Shown one piece after another: positions 23,198-33,976 of a stretch of 64,000 nt of DNA. The notes under the pieces were generated by a model, which saw only the letters and a program-made list of their open reading frames with translations, did not search any database and was not told the DNA's origin. Position 1 is the first letter of the stretch; the number at the start of each line of letters is the position of its first letter. This DNA comes from Adiantum capillus-veneris (lineage: Eukaryota; Streptophyta; Polypodiopsida; Polypodiales; Pteridaceae), in NCBI GenBank assembly GCA_014529385.2, contig CM043944.1, positions 174,866,740 to 174,930,739 on the forward strand, in the 5' to 3' direction. A program made the position numbers and the translations under genes.

Positions 23198-23246
<49 letters not shown>
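21880..23246 (+). pseudogene. PPR-derived macrosatellite, unit b
   Basis: Same order as unit a: ISLSALIAAYAHERW near 21920, YALIAAYVQEGQAQEVV near 22010, later blocks near 22330 and 22460, SKCMYAKC-type sequence near 22725, tract A (22900-22957), inverted module (22959-23202) and tract B (23203-23246). It carries a small insertion after 22745 compared with its sisters. The start-to-start distance from unit a is about 1,277 bp and to the next unit about 1,382 bp. Confidence 0.7.
22959..23202 (-). pseudogene. inverted PPR module of unit b (best preserved)
   Basis: The minus strand reads TWDALIAGYV, then SALIARYVQQQGQEPLGCFQ, which matches the helix pattern of a PPR motif (Ser/Trp-x-Ala-Leu-Ile-Ala-x-Tyr). 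The frame stays open for about 65 codons (23187-22990). The same reading holds in the modules at 30926-31170 and 29601-29838. Confidence 0.65.
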
Positions 23247-23247
<1 letters not shown>

Positions 23248-23256
23248 TCTCTCTCC

Positions 23257-23735
23257 TTGAGAAAGTGCAAAAAGCTCCTAAGGAACTGTCAATCAGGAAT
23301 GTCATCTCCTTGAGTGCATTGATTGCGGCATATGCCCATGCAAGGTGCTCCGAAGCAAGGGCATCCCTCTAGATGCATTTACCTATGCTTGAGGAGCTTC
23401 GTATCCGGATTATTATCCGTCAGTATACATTGATTGCGGCATATGTCCAAGAGGGGCAAGGCCAAGAAGTTGTGGGCTGTTTTAGTGGATGTGAAGCCCT
23501 CCAAATGCAATCACCTATGTTGTTTTTTGGAATGCGATGGCCCACATCTACGCTTAAGGGAAAAAGTTGCTTGAGGAGCTATTAGTCTAGAATGTCATTT
23601 GTTGGAGTGCATTGATTGTGGGCTGTGACATAGGGAGGAAGTTGTGGGCTGTTTTCAAAACGGATGCGAAGCAAGTAAACGAGGAAGCGCAAAAAGAGCT
23701 CAAGGAGGAGGGATTCCGCGCCCCCTTGCCACGCG
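23257..23735 (+). pseudogene. PPR-derived macrosatellite, truncated unit c
   Basis: The unit follows the consensus from ISLSALIAAYA (near 23305) to the block ending AGCGCAAAAAGAGCTCAAGGAG and then stops abruptly at unrelated GC-rich DNA. This is the right edge of array 1. Confidence 0.7.
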
Positions 23736-23787
23736 GCAATCCCAGCTTGCTCAGGCGATTGAGCCCTGCACTCCGGTGTCACAAGCG

Positions 23788-23869
<82 letters not shown>

Positions 23870-24024
23870 GGGGCTGGCAAAATCTGAAGTAGTTGGGAAA
23901 GGAGTAGACTTGGAAATGGGTAAAGGATAGAGAGACAAGAATTAGGCAGAGGGGGTGCACTACCTGTGATTGGGCAATGTGGGCTTGCTCACCCATCTCA
24001 TACACAGAGGAGCTCTTCAGCAAC

Positions 24025-24096
<72 letters not shown>

Positions 24097-24439
24097 GAAT
24101 GGGGGATGCTAAGCTTGGAAATGGGCAGAGGATAGAGAGATGAGCACTCTTGAAAGTCGCATCCAGAAGCCGGAGAGCTATGTGTTTGACAGTTGGATCC
24201 CTACTCAATAGCAATCGCTTGGATGCCCAAGGGTTTTTTCCACTCGGTGCATCAATCACAATAGTAAACTAGACATCAACAACAATAGCTCGACATAGCT
24301 ACATTTGTCTTACTTAGCCTGCTATATCTGCGGTATAGGATGCACTGCCAGTGGTTGGGCAGCATGGACATAGCAATATGTAGCACAACAAACAGACATG
24401 GAGCTACGTAGTGCACACACACACACACACAGAGAGAGA
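23736..24439. repeat. microsatellite-rich spacer
   Basis: A GA tract (23797-23862) and a CT tract (24028-24091) are each followed by a related sequence (AATGGGGGmTG, then a block ending GGATAGAGAGA), so the spacer contains an imperfect duplication. A CA run with GA lies at 24417-24438, at the 3' edge of LINE2. No gene seen. Confidence 0.75.
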
Positions 24440-27400
24440 AATGAAATGAAATGTTATATTAAACGTCTTCAAAAAGGCCAGGATAACCTATGAGACCAAA
24501 CTGATACAAAAGTGGTGAATCTGTTACAATGTCTGGGTACCTTAGTACTAAAGTACTAAGTGTGAAAAGTGTGAAAATAAATGTGAAAAAACTAAATACA
24601 AAGTATTAAATAAACTTCTTAGGAGCATTCTGGGTGTCTGGCTAGAATGCTTCTAATCCTTTGTTGTAGTCTCCTCCGGTGAAGTGTGCTTCTGCATCTC
24701 AGTCGTGGTCGTCTCGATTTCCTAAGCTCAATCACCCTGTCAATGAGGGTGCCTTTGGTATGAATGTGGGTACTCCTTTGTGCTCACTGCTGGCCTCTTG
24801 CTTCTCCTTCCATTCCTGCTTCTCTCGATCCGAAGAAATCTGTGATCTGCCTCTGAGGCTGTAGTGCTCTTTGTCTTCTCATTAGATTATCCCTGTGCCG
24901 ATGTAGTTCCAGTAGGTACAGGCCTAAGCATCTTTGATCCTGGTATTGCATGACTCTATCTAGAGGTCCAAAGCCTTCTTTAAATAGGCAATGGAAATGA
25001 CCACGTATCTCATAGTATACAATGCAATGGCATATGTAGTGTAATTCTGCCTCCAGCTCCATTCCGCATAACTTGCAAATTCTGCACTCAGGTGGGATTC
25101 CCCTAAATCTGTCAAATTCAATTTCCAGCTGGCGTGAGGATGTACAAATCTGACCAATAGCACATCTCAAACCATGAGACAGGTGGGTATCCATGTAGCT
25201 CGGGCGAATCATAAAACCATCTTCAGATAGCTGTAGGAAGTTTTCTTTGTAGTTGGCCATCTTCGTGCCCAATTCTTGTGTAGGGTCTACCCATGTCCTC
25301 TTAGTGTCCAGCTGTATAAGATCCTGGCGGATGATTTTATTAATCTCCGTTCATGTGATTGCCAGTGATGGAGCCTCAAGAGAGTATTGGAAGGGGGGTA
25401 ATCTTTCCATACTGAACCCGTGTCTCTGAAACCACGAGGACAGTTGCGCATACCAGCATGATGTATCTCCTTTCATTGCTAATTGTCGAGAGGATTCGAG
25501 GGCCAATCTAGTATGTCGGCAATTATTTGTATCCCACAACCCATGTATAAAGGACACTGATCTGGTAAGAGCTTCAATTTCTATCGGAGGGGCAGCTAGT
25601 TCCGCTCGGGTAATCGCGTGTGGTACGGAGGCCTTGGCTCTAATCATTCGGGAAATCATAGATACCAAAGGTCTCTCCATTGACTTCCAATTATCCTGAT
25701 CCACAGATGGTCCCCAAATCTGGACCCCATAAAGCATATCCGAAGCCACCACAGTATCAAAGAGCCAAAGTTTTGTTCATGGTTCTTGAAATTGCACTTG
25801 TGAACACATCCTCTCCAACCCTCCCAAGGCCGCACAGGCTCTGGACAATCTAGCATCCGCTGCTTTCTTAAGAGTAAACTTTGGTCTTATAAATACCACA
25901 CCAAGGTATGTGTATGCATCTGTGTACTCTACTGTATCCTGGACATATGCAAATGTAGGTGCCGATCTCCTAACCCACTGCGGTGTGGTGTTAAACACCA
26001 TAACTTTGGTTTTACCCAAATTTACCAACAGTCCACTGTCCTCCGCAAATTTATGTAATGCATCTAACTGCTTTTGCATTCCATCTGGTGATTCTGCTAT
26101 CAGTACAATATCATCTGCATACAACAACAAAGGGATCCATGACCCTGCAAGTTGAGCACCTCTGTCACCCTCTCTATCAATGTAATCTGATACCTCGTCT
26201 ATATACATACCAAATAAAGTAGGGGAATGAACAATGTTGGAATCCCCTTCTGGAGTACATACATAACCAGTTACTGACCCGTATAAGGCCATGATCCCCC
26301 AGATAATCTCTTTGGGGACCCCTAACTCTTGCATTCTGCGCATCAATCTGGCCCTTGGTACTGTATCAAAAGCTTTCCAAAAATCCACAAAGCAACAATA
26401 CATCCTTTTCTCGCTTGCTCTTCCTTCCTCAATAATGGCTTTGAGCGTAAGAATATGATCTAAAGTGGAATACCCCCTCCTAAATCCAGCTTGTCCTGTT
26501 GCCCTTATGCCTTCATTCTCTGCCCATCTACTCAATTTTTGTTCCAGAATGGATGCGTACAGTCGGGTCAGTGTGTGACCCACCATAATGGTACGGTAGT
26601 TCCCGGGTATCATAGGATCCCCTGACTTGAAAATAGGTACGATAGTAGATAATTTCCAAGATTTAGGTAATCCTTCACACATGGCCCGATTAAACAGACG
26701 AGCAAGGACTTCTGAAAGTAGATCCCTTGCATGGATCAGATGTTTTGCTACTAAACCCTCATGATCATATGCTCTTCTTGTCTTCATCTTGTCAATGGCT
26801 TTTTTCACCATTTCTGTAGTAAAGAAAGTACTAGTAGCAGGGCATGGCTCTAGCGGATCTGGTAATGGAGGTTGTCCAGATACCATATATAATGATGTTA
26901 CATATTGACCCCAAATCTCAGGAGAAGTAATTGTCGGAGGCGATGAGTGCTCGTGAAATAAACGCCAGGCCTCATGTGAGTCCTGACTCAAGAAGAGCTG
27001 ATATAAATCCTTCTCTAGTTTGGCTAAAAATGACCTTTTCTTGCGACGTACTATATGCCGAAGAGCAATCCGAGACTACTTATATGTGATGATCCCAAGT
27101 GTAAGCTCTTTCTGGACGTGGGTTCTCATCTCTCTGCATTCCTCGTCGTACAAACTGTTTTGAGGCATGTTCCCAGATCCTCTCTTTTGATCAAGCTGAG
27201 TATGTGGGTATGCCTCTTGTGCTGCTCCATGTAGTATCTCTATTAGCTGAGAAGTAATCTCCTCTACAGTATATACTGGCTCGGCTGCCCACATCCTATT
27301 ATAGATCTTTTCCACATAGATCGAATCAGTCTCTGGCGTGAAAGTATATATTGTGTGTGTCTTCTTCCTTTGTACTTGAGAGGCATTGTATTGGAAGGAG

Positions 27401-27727
27401 ATTGATAAGGTCAAGAGAGCATGATCCACTGCAATCCCAACCGGTCTGGGTCCCACCTTAAAGTCCTCGATACTAGAAATAAAGCTTGGTGAAGTCATGA
27501 CATAATCCACTGTACTGGCCCCATGCATATGCGAGAAGCATGTGAATCCCCAAGATAAAGGGAAATTCTCTAGACCATTAAGTATGGCCAAACTATGTGT
27601 GGTTGCCATCTCCATGAGATGTCTCCCATATTCAGTGTGTTCTTTATCCTGTGAGTTTCTAGTAAGCCCCTCCTGTGATAAATCCACTTCTCTGAGAATT
27701 TCCTCAGAAGTATCATAGAATACTGCT
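24440..27727 (-). mobile_element. 5'-truncated LINE 'LINE2', nearly open
   Basis: A minus-strand non-LTR retrotransposon that keeps the C-terminal half of the endonuclease, the whole RT, the thumb and the C-terminal knuckle. The 5' edge lies at a CA microsatellite (27733-27751) and the 3' edge near a CA/GA microsatellite (24417-24438). On the element's strand the 3' end has repeated CATTT before the CTCTCTGTGTG repeat. No ORF1 is present. It is better preserved than LINE1. Confidence 0.87.
24784..27687 (-). pseudogene. LINE2 ORF2: endonuclease-RT, three stops but one frame
   Basis: One continuous frame of about 968 codons with only three internal stops: TAG at 27076, TGA at 25777 and TGA at 25351. 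The endonuclease part has GASTVDYVM and VDHALL, the usual Ser-Asp-His being Val-Asp-His. The RT follows with NYRTIMVG, GQAGFRRGYSTLDH, CCFVDFWKAFD, a GDSNIVHSPTLF segment where the usual GxxQGxxLSP is altered, and catalytic LYADDIVLIA near 26110. The thumb has LYGVQIWGP near 25735. The knuckle is CRICKLCGMELEAELHYIC near 25080. The TGA codons fit CGA (Arg) after C-to-T change and the TAG fits CAG. The N-terminal endonuclease is missing. Confidence 0.88.
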
Positions 27728-27732
27728 TGTCA

Positions 27733-27791
27733 CACACACACACACACACACAGAGTTGTGTGCAGGTGTATGTTCATATGTCTGTGTCAAG

Positions 27792-27867
<76 letters not shown>
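27733..27867. repeat. (CA)n and (GA)n microsatellites at the LINE2 5' edge
   Basis: CA run at 27733-27751 and a GA run of about 36 units at 27796-27867, separated by about 45 bp of unique sequence. Confidence 0.95.
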
Positions 27868-27872
<5 letters not shown>

Positions 27873-28770
27873 TGTAATAGGACTAGTCTTTGAAGTTCTT
27901 AAAGTCGAAAAGAATGTAGCTGGGCATATCTTTCCTTAGCACGATTTGAAAGATTGTTGAATAGTCTATTAAATAGAGCTTATACGAATGAGTTGAGATA
28001 TTAAGAGAGAACATATATTCTTTTTTTTAAATAATACACTAAAGACGGATTTGATAAAGATTAATGAATAACAGATAGTCTGTCTATGAACAGTAAAATT
28101 GAGATTTTTATTAATATCAATGTTTTATATTTATGTGTTTTAGCTTAAAATGCATGGGTAGGCTTAAAATAAGTTGTAAAAGTAGTGGAGATCTAAAAAT
28201 AGAAGTTTTATGAGTCGCGACCTAAAAGTTGCGTTTTTAGCCAAATAGAGAAGTTTTTCGCAATTCTGTCTACGCTACCTTGTAGACCAGACCTATTCCC
28301 GTCGTTTTGAGTACCTGGATTGCTCTGTTCTGAGTTTGTTTGTAAAAGTTGTGATGAAAACAAACAGAAGGCAGCAGCAGTGTAGTGTACACAGGGACAC
28401 ACAGACATACAACATCATACAGTTCTCCCTGCTATCAACCAAGAAGTGGATTGTTTCTTCATGGTAGAGTATGGCAATTGAGATTATGAAGGTATATAAT
28501 TATGTTTTTTTACTTTGATTATCATGTTGAATTGGTTGCACGAGTATGTTCTTTTGGCTATTTTGTAGGCGATGCAGAAATCAATGTGTAAAACAGGATC
28601 TGTGTAAAGTGTCATGATAGAAATCTAACCTTTACGGATCGCTAAGCGATCACGTTCTTATATTATTCTCGCAGGTATACTTGGTACGAAAATCGTGCAG
28701 GCTTTTCGAGGAAAAGAAGGATAAAAGCACGACGGGTGGTGCGTTTGGGGATCATTCACCGATCTCTTCT
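27868..28770. other. no recognisable gene
   Basis: About 900 bp of mostly AT-rich sequence between a GA repeat and a hexanucleotide repeat. No domain recognised on either strand. Confidence 0.55.
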
Positions 28771-28829
28771 TCTGCGAGTGCGAGTGCGAGTGCGAGTGCG
28801 AGTGAGAGTGCGAGTGCGAGTGCGAGTGA
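28771..28829. repeat. (GAGTGC)n minisatellite
   Basis: About nine copies of GAGTGC with two GAGTGA variants. A plus-strand frame through it would encode Ser-Ala repeats but shows no homology outside, so I do not call a gene. Confidence 0.95.
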
Positions 28830-29004
28830 GACGCTGCATGCAAGCGAACTGAAGCTCGGGGGTGGTCGGGAGGTTCGAACTCCGTACAACGGAGTGCGCC
28901 CATATATTTTGCTCCTCTGTTGTATCAAAACTCTACAAAGATTCATCAATACAAAGATCTCTTTCTCTATCTTTTGCTATTGATCTCTATTATTCGGTTC
29001 CCGT
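28830..29004. other. unannotated spacer before PPR array 2
   Basis: Includes a GGTTCGAACTCC stretch that looks like a tRNA T-arm, but no matching box A upstream. Nothing else is recognised. Confidence 0.45.
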
Positions 29005-29518
29005 GACAGGGAGGTTGGTGTGTGTTCGCAAATTGTGTGCATGTCTATGTGGGAGAGAGGGAGAGAGAGGCATCTCTCGAGATGCAAGGTTGTCTCAAGG
29101 AGTGCATTGGTTGTAGACTATGTCCAACAACGTCAGGTCAGGAAGAGAGATTTGTTTTTAGCAAATGCAAAGAGATGGCATCTCCCCAAAGCCAATCAAG
29201 TACCTTGAAGGCATGTGGCATTACACAAGATGCTAATATTGACAGAAGAATTCATGATGATATTGTTAGTCAATGGTTGCTAAGAGAAAATGTCGTGCTT
29301 GGCACTACCTTGGTCGACATGTATGTCTAATGTGGTGCACTACATAAAGCACAAAAAGTACTTTAGGAGCTTCATGTCTCTTGAAATGCACTGATTGTGG
29401 GATCTATACTATATATAATGGGGGGACTCGGGAGGGATTCCGGCCCCCAGCTATATGTCATTACCTGCTTGCTCAGGCAAGTGACCACACCACAGTTTGC
29501 GTACATGCACTTGCTTCG

Positions 29519-29601
<83 letters not shown>

Positions 29602-29837
29602 GCAATTGGAGAGATACCCTCACTCTTCATCTACTGAAAACAGCCAAAGATTGTAGGCCCTGTTGTTGGACATATTCTGCAATCAATGCACTCTTGCGAG
29701 TCCCCATCGTAGCAAAAACCAGTCCAGAGCTTCTTGAGCCTATTGTTGGAAATATCCTACAAATCAATGCATTCCATGTCCTCCCAAGTCCCCATGAGGT
29801 GATGGAAGCAGATGAATAACAAAGAGGCGAGGTAAGA

Positions 29838-29918
<81 letters not shown>
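29005..29918 (+). pseudogene. PPR-derived repeat, head unit 2
   Basis: A close relative of 14220-14982, with the same order: a GTGTGTTCGCAAATTGTGTG start, a GAGAGG stretch, a degenerate PPR, TLKACGITQDANI near 29205, RIHDDIV, VLGTTLVDMYV near 29300 and then stop codons. Tract A (29522-29600), the inverted module (29601-29838) and tract B (29839-29918) follow. It lacks any insertion at the CCAAG site where its sister took up Copia2, so it shows the empty site. It has a few stops and is not translatable as a whole. Confidence 0.75.
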
Positions 29919-29921
<3 letters not shown>

Positions 29922-30870
29922 CGCAAAAAGCGCCTAAGGAAGCGTCAATCAGGAATGTCATCTCCTTGAGTGCATTGATTGCGGCATATGCCCATGAAAG
30001 GTGGTCCGAAGCAAGGGCATCCGTCTAGATGCATTTACCTATGTTTGAGGAGCTTCGTATCTGGGTTATCGTCCGTCGGTATGCATTGATTGTGGCATGT
30101 GTCCAAGAGGGGCAAGGCCAAGAAGTTGTGGGCTGTTTTAGTGGATGTGAAGCCCTCCAAATGCAATCACCTATGTTGTTCTAGGGAACACGCTCGCCGA
30201 CATCTACGCTTAAGGAAAAAAGTTGCTTGAGGAGCTATTAGTCTAGGATGTCATCTGTTGGAGTGCATTGATTGTGAGCTGTGACGTACGGAGGAAGTTG
30301 TGGGCTGTTTTCAAAACGGATGCGAAGCAAGTAAATGAGAAAGTGCAAAAAGCGCTTAAGGAGCTGTAAATCAAGAATGTCATCTTCTTGAGTGCTTTGA
30401 TGGTGGAATATGCCCATGAAAGGTAGGGCAAGGAAGCAATAGGCTGTTTTCAGCGGGTCTGAAGCAAGAGCATCTCTCTGGGTGCAATTACCTATTGTTG
30501 AGGAGGTTGCTGTCGGGATTATCGTCCTTCGATACGCATTGATTGCAGCATGTGTCCAGGAGGGGCAAGACCAAGAAGTTGTGGGCTGTTTTTTGTGGAT
30601 GCAAAGCAAGTGTGTTCCTCCAAATGCAATAATGTATGTTCTTTTTGGGAATGCGTTGGTCAACCTCTACGCTTAAGCAAAAAAGTTACTTGCGGAGCTT
30701 CTAGTCTGGAACGTCATACCTTGGAGTGCATCAATTGTGGCATAGTTCCAAGAAGGGCAGGGGGAATCAAGTTGTGGGCTGTTTTAGAACGGATGCGAAG
30801 CAAGTGCATATACGCAAAATGTGGTGTACTTGAGAAAGCGCAAAAAGGTCTTTGAGAATTTTCAGTTAAG

Positions 30871-30927
<57 letters not shown>

Positions 30928-31168
30928 GCAATTGGAGAGATACCCTCACTCTTCATCTACTAAAAACAGCCAAAGGTTCTTGGCCCTGCTGTTGCACATA
31001 TCCTGCAATCAATGCACTCTTGCGAGTCCCCATCGCAGCAAAAACCAACCCAGAGCTTCTTGAGCCTATTGTTGGAAATATCCTGCAAATCAATGCATTC
31101 CATGTCCTCCCAAGTCCCCATGAGGCTACGTGATGGAAACAGATGAATAACAAAGAGGCGAGGTTGGC

Positions 31169-31251
<83 letters not shown>
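29919..31251 (+). pseudogene. PPR-derived macrosatellite, unit d
   Basis: A complete unit of about 1.33 kb in the same order as units a and b. PPR-like peptides occur near 29965, 30080, 30530 (YALIAACVQEGQDQEVVGCF) and 30800 (SKCIYAKCGVLEKAQK), with tract A at 30875-30925, the inverted module at 30926-31170 and tract B at 31171-31251. MYAKCG followed by EKAQK is a hallmark of plant PPR linkers. Several stops lie between the blocks. Confidence 0.72.
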
Positions 31252-31253
<2 letters not shown>

Positions 31254-31257
31254 CTTT

Positions 31258-32155
31258 GAGAAAGCGCAAAAATCGTCTAAGGAAGCGTCAATCAGGAATG
31301 TCATCTCCTTGAGTGCATTGATTGCGGCATATGCCCATGAAAGGTGGGCCGAAGCAAGGGCATCCCTCTAGATGCATTTACCTATGCTTGAGGAGCTTCG
31401 TATGCGGATTATCGTACGTCGGTATGCATTGATTGCGGCATATGTCCAAGAGGGGCAAGGCCAAGAAGTTGTGGGCTGTTTTAGTGGATGTGAAGCCCTC
31501 CAAATGCAATCACCTATGTTGTTTTTGGGAATGCGCTGGCCATAATCTACGCTTAAGGGAAAAAGTTACTTGGGGAGCTATTAGTGTAGAATGTCATCTG
31601 TTGGAGTGCATTGATTGTGGGCTGTGACATAGGGGGGAAGTTGTGGGTTGTTTTCAAAACGGATGCAAAGCAAGTAAATGAGAAAGCGCAAAAAGCACTT
31701 AAGGAGCTATAAGTCAAGAATGTCATCTTCTTGAGTGCTTTGATGGTGGCATATGCCCATGAAAGGTATGGCAAGGACGTAATAGGCTGTTTTCAGCAAG
31801 AGCATCCCTCGGGGTGCAATTACCTATGCTTGAGGAGGTTGTTGTCCGGATTATCGTCCGTGGATACGCATTGATTGCGGCATCTATCCAAGAGGGGCAA
31901 GGCCAAGAAGTTGTGGGCTGTTTTTTGTGGATGCAAAGCAAGTGTGTTCCTCCAAATGCAATCATGTATGTTGTTTTTGGGAATGCGTTGGTAAACCTCT
32001 ACGCTTAAGCGAAAAAGTTGCTTGAGGAAATTCCTGTCGGGAACGTCATATCTTGGAGTGCATCAATTGTTGCATAGTTGTGGGCTGTTTTAGAACGGAT
32101 GCGAAGCAAGTGCATGTACGCAAAATGCGGTGTACTTAAGGAGCTGTTAGTCAAG

Positions 32156-32198
<43 letters not shown>

Positions 32199-32416
32199 GC
32201 AATTGGAGAGATACCCTCACTCTTCATCTACTAAAAACAGCCCAAAGATGCTTGGCCCAGCTGTTGGACTCTTGCGAGTCCCCATCGCAGCAGAAACCAG
32301 CCTAGAGCTTCTTGAGCCTATTGTTGGACATATCCTGCAATCAATGCATCCCATGTCCTCCCAAGTCCCCATGAGGCTACGTGATGGAAGCAAATGAATA
32401 ACAAAGAGGTGAGGTC

Positions 32417-32460
<44 letters not shown>
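31258..32460 (+). pseudogene. PPR-derived macrosatellite, unit e
   Basis: Same structure as unit d but shorter (about 1.2 kb). The block near 32060 has lost about 25 bp, and the inverted module (32198-32420) has lost about 30 bp in its middle. Tract A is 32161-32197, tract B 32421-32460 followed by a C run. Confidence 0.72.
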
Positions 32461-32462
<2 letters not shown>

Positions 32463-32488
32463 CCCCCCCCCCCTTGAGAAAGCGCAAA

Positions 32489-33582
32489 TGTCACGTGGCA
32501 CGTCCGACCCTATGTGTCCGTGGACAAGCTACAGCATGACAAGGGTTCAATCAGTCTAGCTTAGGAAGTGTTCTAGTACTTTTGTGAGTGTTCGCAGATC
32601 GTGCATGCCCAGACACTTAGAGTAAATGCATATCCTCTGGTTGCACACAGCATAATCATCTGCATTACCAGCAGAATCCATCAAGAGCAGTTCCAGTGCG
32701 TAAAACCTATTTTTGACATTTTTCGTTTATTTATTAAGTGACTTTTGTTGGGAAACTGGGTAGGGCAAAATGAGTAAGATAATATATAAGGAAATCAAGG
32801 CTAGTATCATTTGGCAGAAGAGCAAGGAGAACACAGGCACAAGTGCAGCAGTTTCCCACTCTCTCTCTCAAGCAAGATTTCCCCCCCTTAGGCTGGCGTT
32901 TTTCCCAATTCTACTTCAGTGTTTTCAGCCCTGCCCTTGGGCGATTTCAGCAGCGTTTCTACAAGAGGTTCCCGCCCGGCACTTGGTGATTCCAGTAGCA
33001 TTGTTTGCATCAGCAAATTACAGCCTCAGCCAGCGTTTTTAAACAGCAGATAATCAGCGTTTTTGGCCAGCGATAGTCAGCGTTTTGGGCAGCCATATCC
33101 AGCGTTTCAGTACAGCCATACTCAGCGTGTTGGAACAACAGTGAAACAGAGATTTTAGCAGCACTTAAGAGAGCAGCAGGTGGCGTTTTGAAGCTGCAAA
33201 ATTCAGCCAGATCAGCGTTTTCCTTCAGCAGAAGTTAGGGTCAGGTCGTCGCCGTTGACTTCATCCTAGTCGCACATTGCATCATAGTTCTCAAGTTTGC
33301 ATTAGAGTCTTGTACCGGTTTGTGCAATCAATAGTAGACCACTCTCACCATCGAGAGTGGGCCTTCGGAGGAGGGTTTTACAACTTCTCGGTGTCGTATT
33401 CTCTTCTCTCTCTATCTCTCAGTCTGAGCACCTTCACGCACGGTGTCTATTCACTTTGTGATCACTTGCACTCTCTCATTAAAGCACGGAAGGCTCTCCC
33501 TTCCCTAAGAAAAAGGAACCTTGAGCACAGTTCGGAGCACTCATCTTGAGCAATGTTATCATTCATTCCAGTGCACCTTACA
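32489..33582 (+). repeat. Gypsy1 5' LTR
   Basis: 1,094 bp. TATATAAG at 32783-32790 is a candidate TATA box. Downstream (about 32890-33225) a CAGCGTTT-like motif recurs about nine times, also in the 3' LTR. Confidence 0.9.
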
Positions 33583-33583
33583 T

Positions 33584-33595
33584 TGGTATCAGAGC
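33584..33595 (+). other. Gypsy1 primer-binding site
   Basis: TGGTATCAGAGC, one base after the LTR, complementary to initiator tRNA-Met. Confidence 0.95.
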
Positions 33596-33976
33596 TTTGG
33601 TAGTGTTCTGTATCACTCAAGGAAAGAACCACATAATTTTTTTGCTTGTTGCGGTCACACGTAACCCAAGTCCTCTTGGGCGTGTTGATTCCTAATCGTG
33701 TTTTGGAAGTGTGACAGGAATCCCAAGTAAGAAGGGCTTGTCCAGCCTCCCTTTGTGCCTCTTTTCACTCATTGAGAGCGGACCGTGCACTTAGCGGGTG
33801 GCCAATTGCCAAAGGGTGCACCCGCGGAAAATAGCAGAACTCGGGTGAAGAGAAGATCCTTCTCTAACACAGATTGCAAGCGAAAGAAGAACCTCAAGAA
33901 CCTCAAGCATCCCAAGAACTCAAGACCCCCAAGAACCCAAGTTCCTCGTGAACTTAAGAACCAAAGATCACATTGT

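Noticed and set aside
28862-28880. tRNA T-arm-like GGTTCGAACTCC
   Set aside because: No box A or cloverleaf can be found at the proper distance, as a hexanucleotide repeat lies upstream.
32770-33042. Open frames inside both Gypsy1 LTRs
   Set aside because: The same frame occurs in both LTRs but is interrupted differently and shows no domain. It is chance openness in regulatory DNA.
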